Below are positions 61,015 through 64,000 of a stretch of DNA of 64,000 nucleotides, piece by piece (the first letter of the stretch is position 1; every line of letters starts with the position of its first letter). This stretch comes from Steromphala cineraria (taxonomy: Eukaryota > Mollusca > Gastropoda > Trochida > Trochidae): NCBI GenBank assembly GCA_916613615.1, contig OU744720.1, positions 6,675,749-6,739,748 on the forward strand. The letters run 5' to 3'. The position numbers and the translations under genes were made by a program. A model generated the notes under the pieces. It was given only the letters and a program-made list of their open reading frames with translations. It did no database searches and was not told the origin of the DNA.

Positions 61015-61270
61015 AAGGGGTAGTAGCACGTTTTAATGGGGAATATGAGGTGATTTCCGGAAAATGAAAATAAACGGTTCCAATTGAAAGACAATGTATT
61101 TAAACTAAATGAAGCGGTAATAAATCAGATATATATTGTAAAGTTCAGCCATGCGATTCCTTTTTCTGACACAAAATGAATTAAAGGTGTTCACAAAAAA
61201 ATGGTCGCCAATGGACATTATGTGAATCTTTATAATTTGTTCTCTGACTGTGGTTGATTGGTTTGTGTAA
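61015..61270. mobile_element. TTAA-type MITE, copy 4 (truncated)
   Basis: Begins AGGGGTAGTAGCACG after TTGAA, and shares 'gattccttttt' and 'aaaggtgttcacaaaaaaat' with the other copies. The right terminus is missing. Confidence 0.65.
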
Positions 61271-63257
61271 GGATATTTTTGGGAATGCAACAAATAAGTA
61301 ATCAAATATTGAATCTCGTATTTTCCAAATGAAAAATGGTCGATTTTGGCGATTGGTACTCATCATATACTGTCGCAAATGGAAAAAGGACAATAAAGGA
61401 TTTCAGAAATATCTAAAAATGATAAAATCATCAAAATGCTCACAGTGACATCAGTATGTTTACTGTCTTAATGACATTCAATAAAACAACGACATGAATG
61501 ATTTCACTGTTTTAACGGCTTATCTGTACAATAAATCACATCAATATTTTCATTGTCTTATGGTATGCAATATAACAATGACATCAATACGTTCTGTCTT
61601 AATGTCATACACTTTAGAAAACATCAATATGTTCACTATCCTATTGCATGTTTTGCTGAGAACGTGAAACGATGTGTGTTGTTGATACCCGCATGTGCTT
61701 TTATTATCCATACCAGTATAATATTGCTTGGTATTGCTTACCGATGAGTGCTATTGATGCTGCATCTTGGCTTGTACCAATGGTCGACTCTTTGGTTGAC
61801 TCTGGAATGGAAACGTTGAGAGCATCATATAAAGTTTTTCGTTTTTTGAAAAAAACTGAAACATGAAGAAAAAATTTAGTTAACGAGAATAAATGCTCAA
61901 ATACTTTATTAAATTGATACCTACTAAGCAATTTCTAAATTGTAAATGATAATCATAGAGGGAGCCACAGGTTTACACACATTAGGGTAACGACGTGTAA
62001 TAGACAACCGTTATCTTGTAGAAACACAACTTGGACTGTTCGATATGTTAAATAATTTCGTTAAGCGATAACGTTAGAACTTGAGCTTTGTATTGGTGTA
62101 TACAAGGTACCTGTTCTTCCCCATGTTTTATTCAGTCTTAACGACATACACGGCCGTACTTCAAATATGATCATCAGAGACTACTTATAATACAAATTTT
62201 AACAAGATCGTATAAACATTTTATCAAAACTAAAGATATGAAATTAGAAACCGATTTATACATTTACTTTAAAAAATCATATCTTAAATGAATCATGCGC
62301 TTAGAAAAAAAAACACTATTCAAATGTAGTTTGTGCTGTAAAAGGAAACCACAAATACTACAAATAAACTTAAATGTTACTATAAAGAGATGTTCTGTGC
62401 TGTACAGAAATGAGTTGAAACCCTTTAAAAAAGAAGGATTGTGGTGAACAAAAACAGAAACAGATAAACAAAATTGAAAACATGCATTTTGTGATGTAGA
62501 AAACAAAAATGTACACAGGAGATATAACTATATAAATTAATCACCATATTCACATTTCTGTGCTAGCCGCGATTATCTTTCTATTCATCACCAGTCATAT
62601 CAACTACTGTAAGAAACACCTCTCGAACAGTGACTCGATTGGAACATAACTTAATATTTGAAACATTTCTAGATGGTGTATTTTTTCATATATTTGTAAG
62701 CCATACATTCTAGAATGTTCCTCTACATTAGAGATAATATCTCGTATTCAGTAAACACATGAAACATTCTAGTTTCTAGACTTTACATAACAAAAACAAT
62801 ACAAATAGGTAGCCTAATACAACAATGTCATAACACGTCAAACTAGTTAATTATTACAAAATCGTAACAGTCCTTGAAAACATGTTTAAATTAATTTTTC
62901 TTATCGTGAGAAAATATGATAAAGGAGGTTTCATCGATGAATTTGCCTTTTGTTGAAAAATGAAAATAGAGAAGATGTCGTCAAAAAGTTTCTATTGTTG
63001 TGAGAAAATGACATAAAGAAGACGCCATCTTTGTATCAGTCTGGTATAATCTTAGAAATGCCTTTCAAGAGATTGATACACCTTCATCTAATTGTTTGTA
63101 AATAATTAGCCTTGTGGCTTCTATTGATCCTTAAAAAATGAGGAGGTCATATATCAAAACTACAAATTGACACCAGGACGACACTACTGTTTGACCGTAT
63201 GGTGCTTATCAAGAGACCAAGACGAGAAACACGTCATGCAAAGATGAAGACGAAAAA
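61271..63257. other. Unassigned, with degenerate repeat
   Basis: ~61440-61640 has a loose ~45-50-bp repeat with 'tgacatcaatatgttcac' and 'tgtcttaatg'. The rest is AT-rich without credible exons. Confidence 0.4.
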
Positions 63258-63641
63258 TCAGTGCTGCACGTGCATCTGAGAGGAGAAAACACACGTGTAG
63301 AGTCTGTAACGCGCGTTACCTCTCCCCTTCCTCCCCCTACTTCCTCGCATCAACCTAACATCCTTGTAGGCAGAAAGTTTTTGCCAATTTCTACCAACCG
63401 CTGGGTTTGATTCTCTTCTCAAGTCAAAAGTTGCGCCTGTGTAATCGCCGGACCCACGAGGCGAGAAGTACACGTGCCGTGAGGTGTCCCCTCTCCCCCT
63501 GACCCCCGCGTCCCTTGTGGAGGGGGAACTGGAGGGGGCGGGGGAGTAGACTTGGGGGTACATCCGGGTATATTCGGGTAGAAGATCCATCAGCACTACT
63601 GTAGCCTGCAGTCGTCTTGTAGCTGTCAGCCAACATAGCAT
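63258..63641 (-). CDS. Candidate GC-rich exon, unidentified
   Basis: A 127-codon open frame in a GC-rich island. The middle part (LLPEYTRMYPQVYSPAPSSS ... SPRGSGDYTGATFDLRRE ... NWQKLSAYKDV) looks like a Tyr- and Pro-rich cytoplasmic segment. A second frame (63424-63651, minus) is also open and has an ATG 10 bases earlier, so the true frame is uncertain. Neither translation matches a family I know. It could be a first exon of a gene or an exon of one entering from beyond 64000. Confidence 0.35.
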   Translation of the reverse strand: MLCWLTATRRLQATVVLMDLLPEYTRMYPQVYSPAPSSSPSTRDAGVRGRGDTSRHVYFSPRGSGDYTGATFDLRRESNPAVGRNWQKLSAYKDVRLMRGSRGRKGRGNARYRLYTCVFSSQMHVQH

Positions 63642-63659
63642 ACTTACTCACAACCTACA

Positions 63660-64000
63660 CTTGTATATTCAGTTCAGTAAGCTCTAGGTAAAATAGTTTT
63701 TTAAAACACAATTAATATAATTTCAATAATTCCTTATTCACGATAGTCAACATAGGATTCTTACTCACTAATTACACTTCATAAACGCTCTGTGCAAAAT
63801 ATGTTTGCATGCATTTTGTACATTCCCGATATATCATTGAAAATAAGAATTATCGACGTATACAAACTAAGGGGCAATTCGTTAAAGGCTTGTGCAACTT
63901 GTGTGTGTAAATCTTTCCCTAGGAAACAGACTTGCGACAAATGCCATACATTAATTAATTACACTTTAGTGTCAATTTTGATGTATATTTATATAGTTTC
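63660..64000. other. Unassigned window end
   Basis: AT-rich; nothing recognised. Confidence 0.4.

Overview
This is a 64 kb piece of an animal nuclear genome. It is AT-rich, intron-rich and full of small transposons. The repeats look molluscan, most likely bivalve: 'pearl'-like elements with a core of tandem ~145 or ~171 bp units, tRNA-derived SINEs with (AAT)n tails, Penelope-like remnants and tyrosine-recombinase retroelements. That assignment is inference from repeat style and protein resemblance; no species is claimed.

Three host genes can be built exon by exon with consistent splice phases. (1) 8830-14918, minus strand: an RNF19A/B-type RBR E3 ubiquitin ligase (RING1-IBR-RING2, two membrane segments, 813 residues, nine coding exons). 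(2) 27473-31642, plus strand: a 358-residue membrane-anchored relative of glucosidase II beta subunit (six coding exons, two LDLa-like cysteine motifs, C-terminal MRH-like end, no ER retrieval tail). (3) 38246-54703, minus strand: at least 19 coding exons (669 residues resolved, 5' end not found) of a charged, Pro/Lys-rich protein that I cannot name; it has a DPY-30-like helix motif and an EF-hand-like C terminus, so a ciliary or axonemal role is possible.

Genes 1 and 2 point away from each other. The space between them holds a nested transposon complex at 19193-25729: a Mutator-like (MULE) element with a 9-bp target duplication and degenerate inverted termini, a broken MULE transposase, and an internally deleted tyrosine-recombinase retrotransposon (19973-23365) with the A-ORF-B-A-B split-direct-repeat layout of Ngaro/PAT elements. 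A SINE-like insertion interrupts its reverse transcriptase just after the YLDD motif.

The rest is introns and intergenic DNA with a TTAA-flanked MITE family (four clear copies, one carrying a SINE), other MITEs and long hairpins, non-LTR and Penelope-like fragments, and minisatellites. In gene 3, three separate tandem repeats abut or contain the splice sites of neighbouring exons and so create extra splice-site copies. I found no CRISPR array, operon, rRNA or free-standing tRNA gene.
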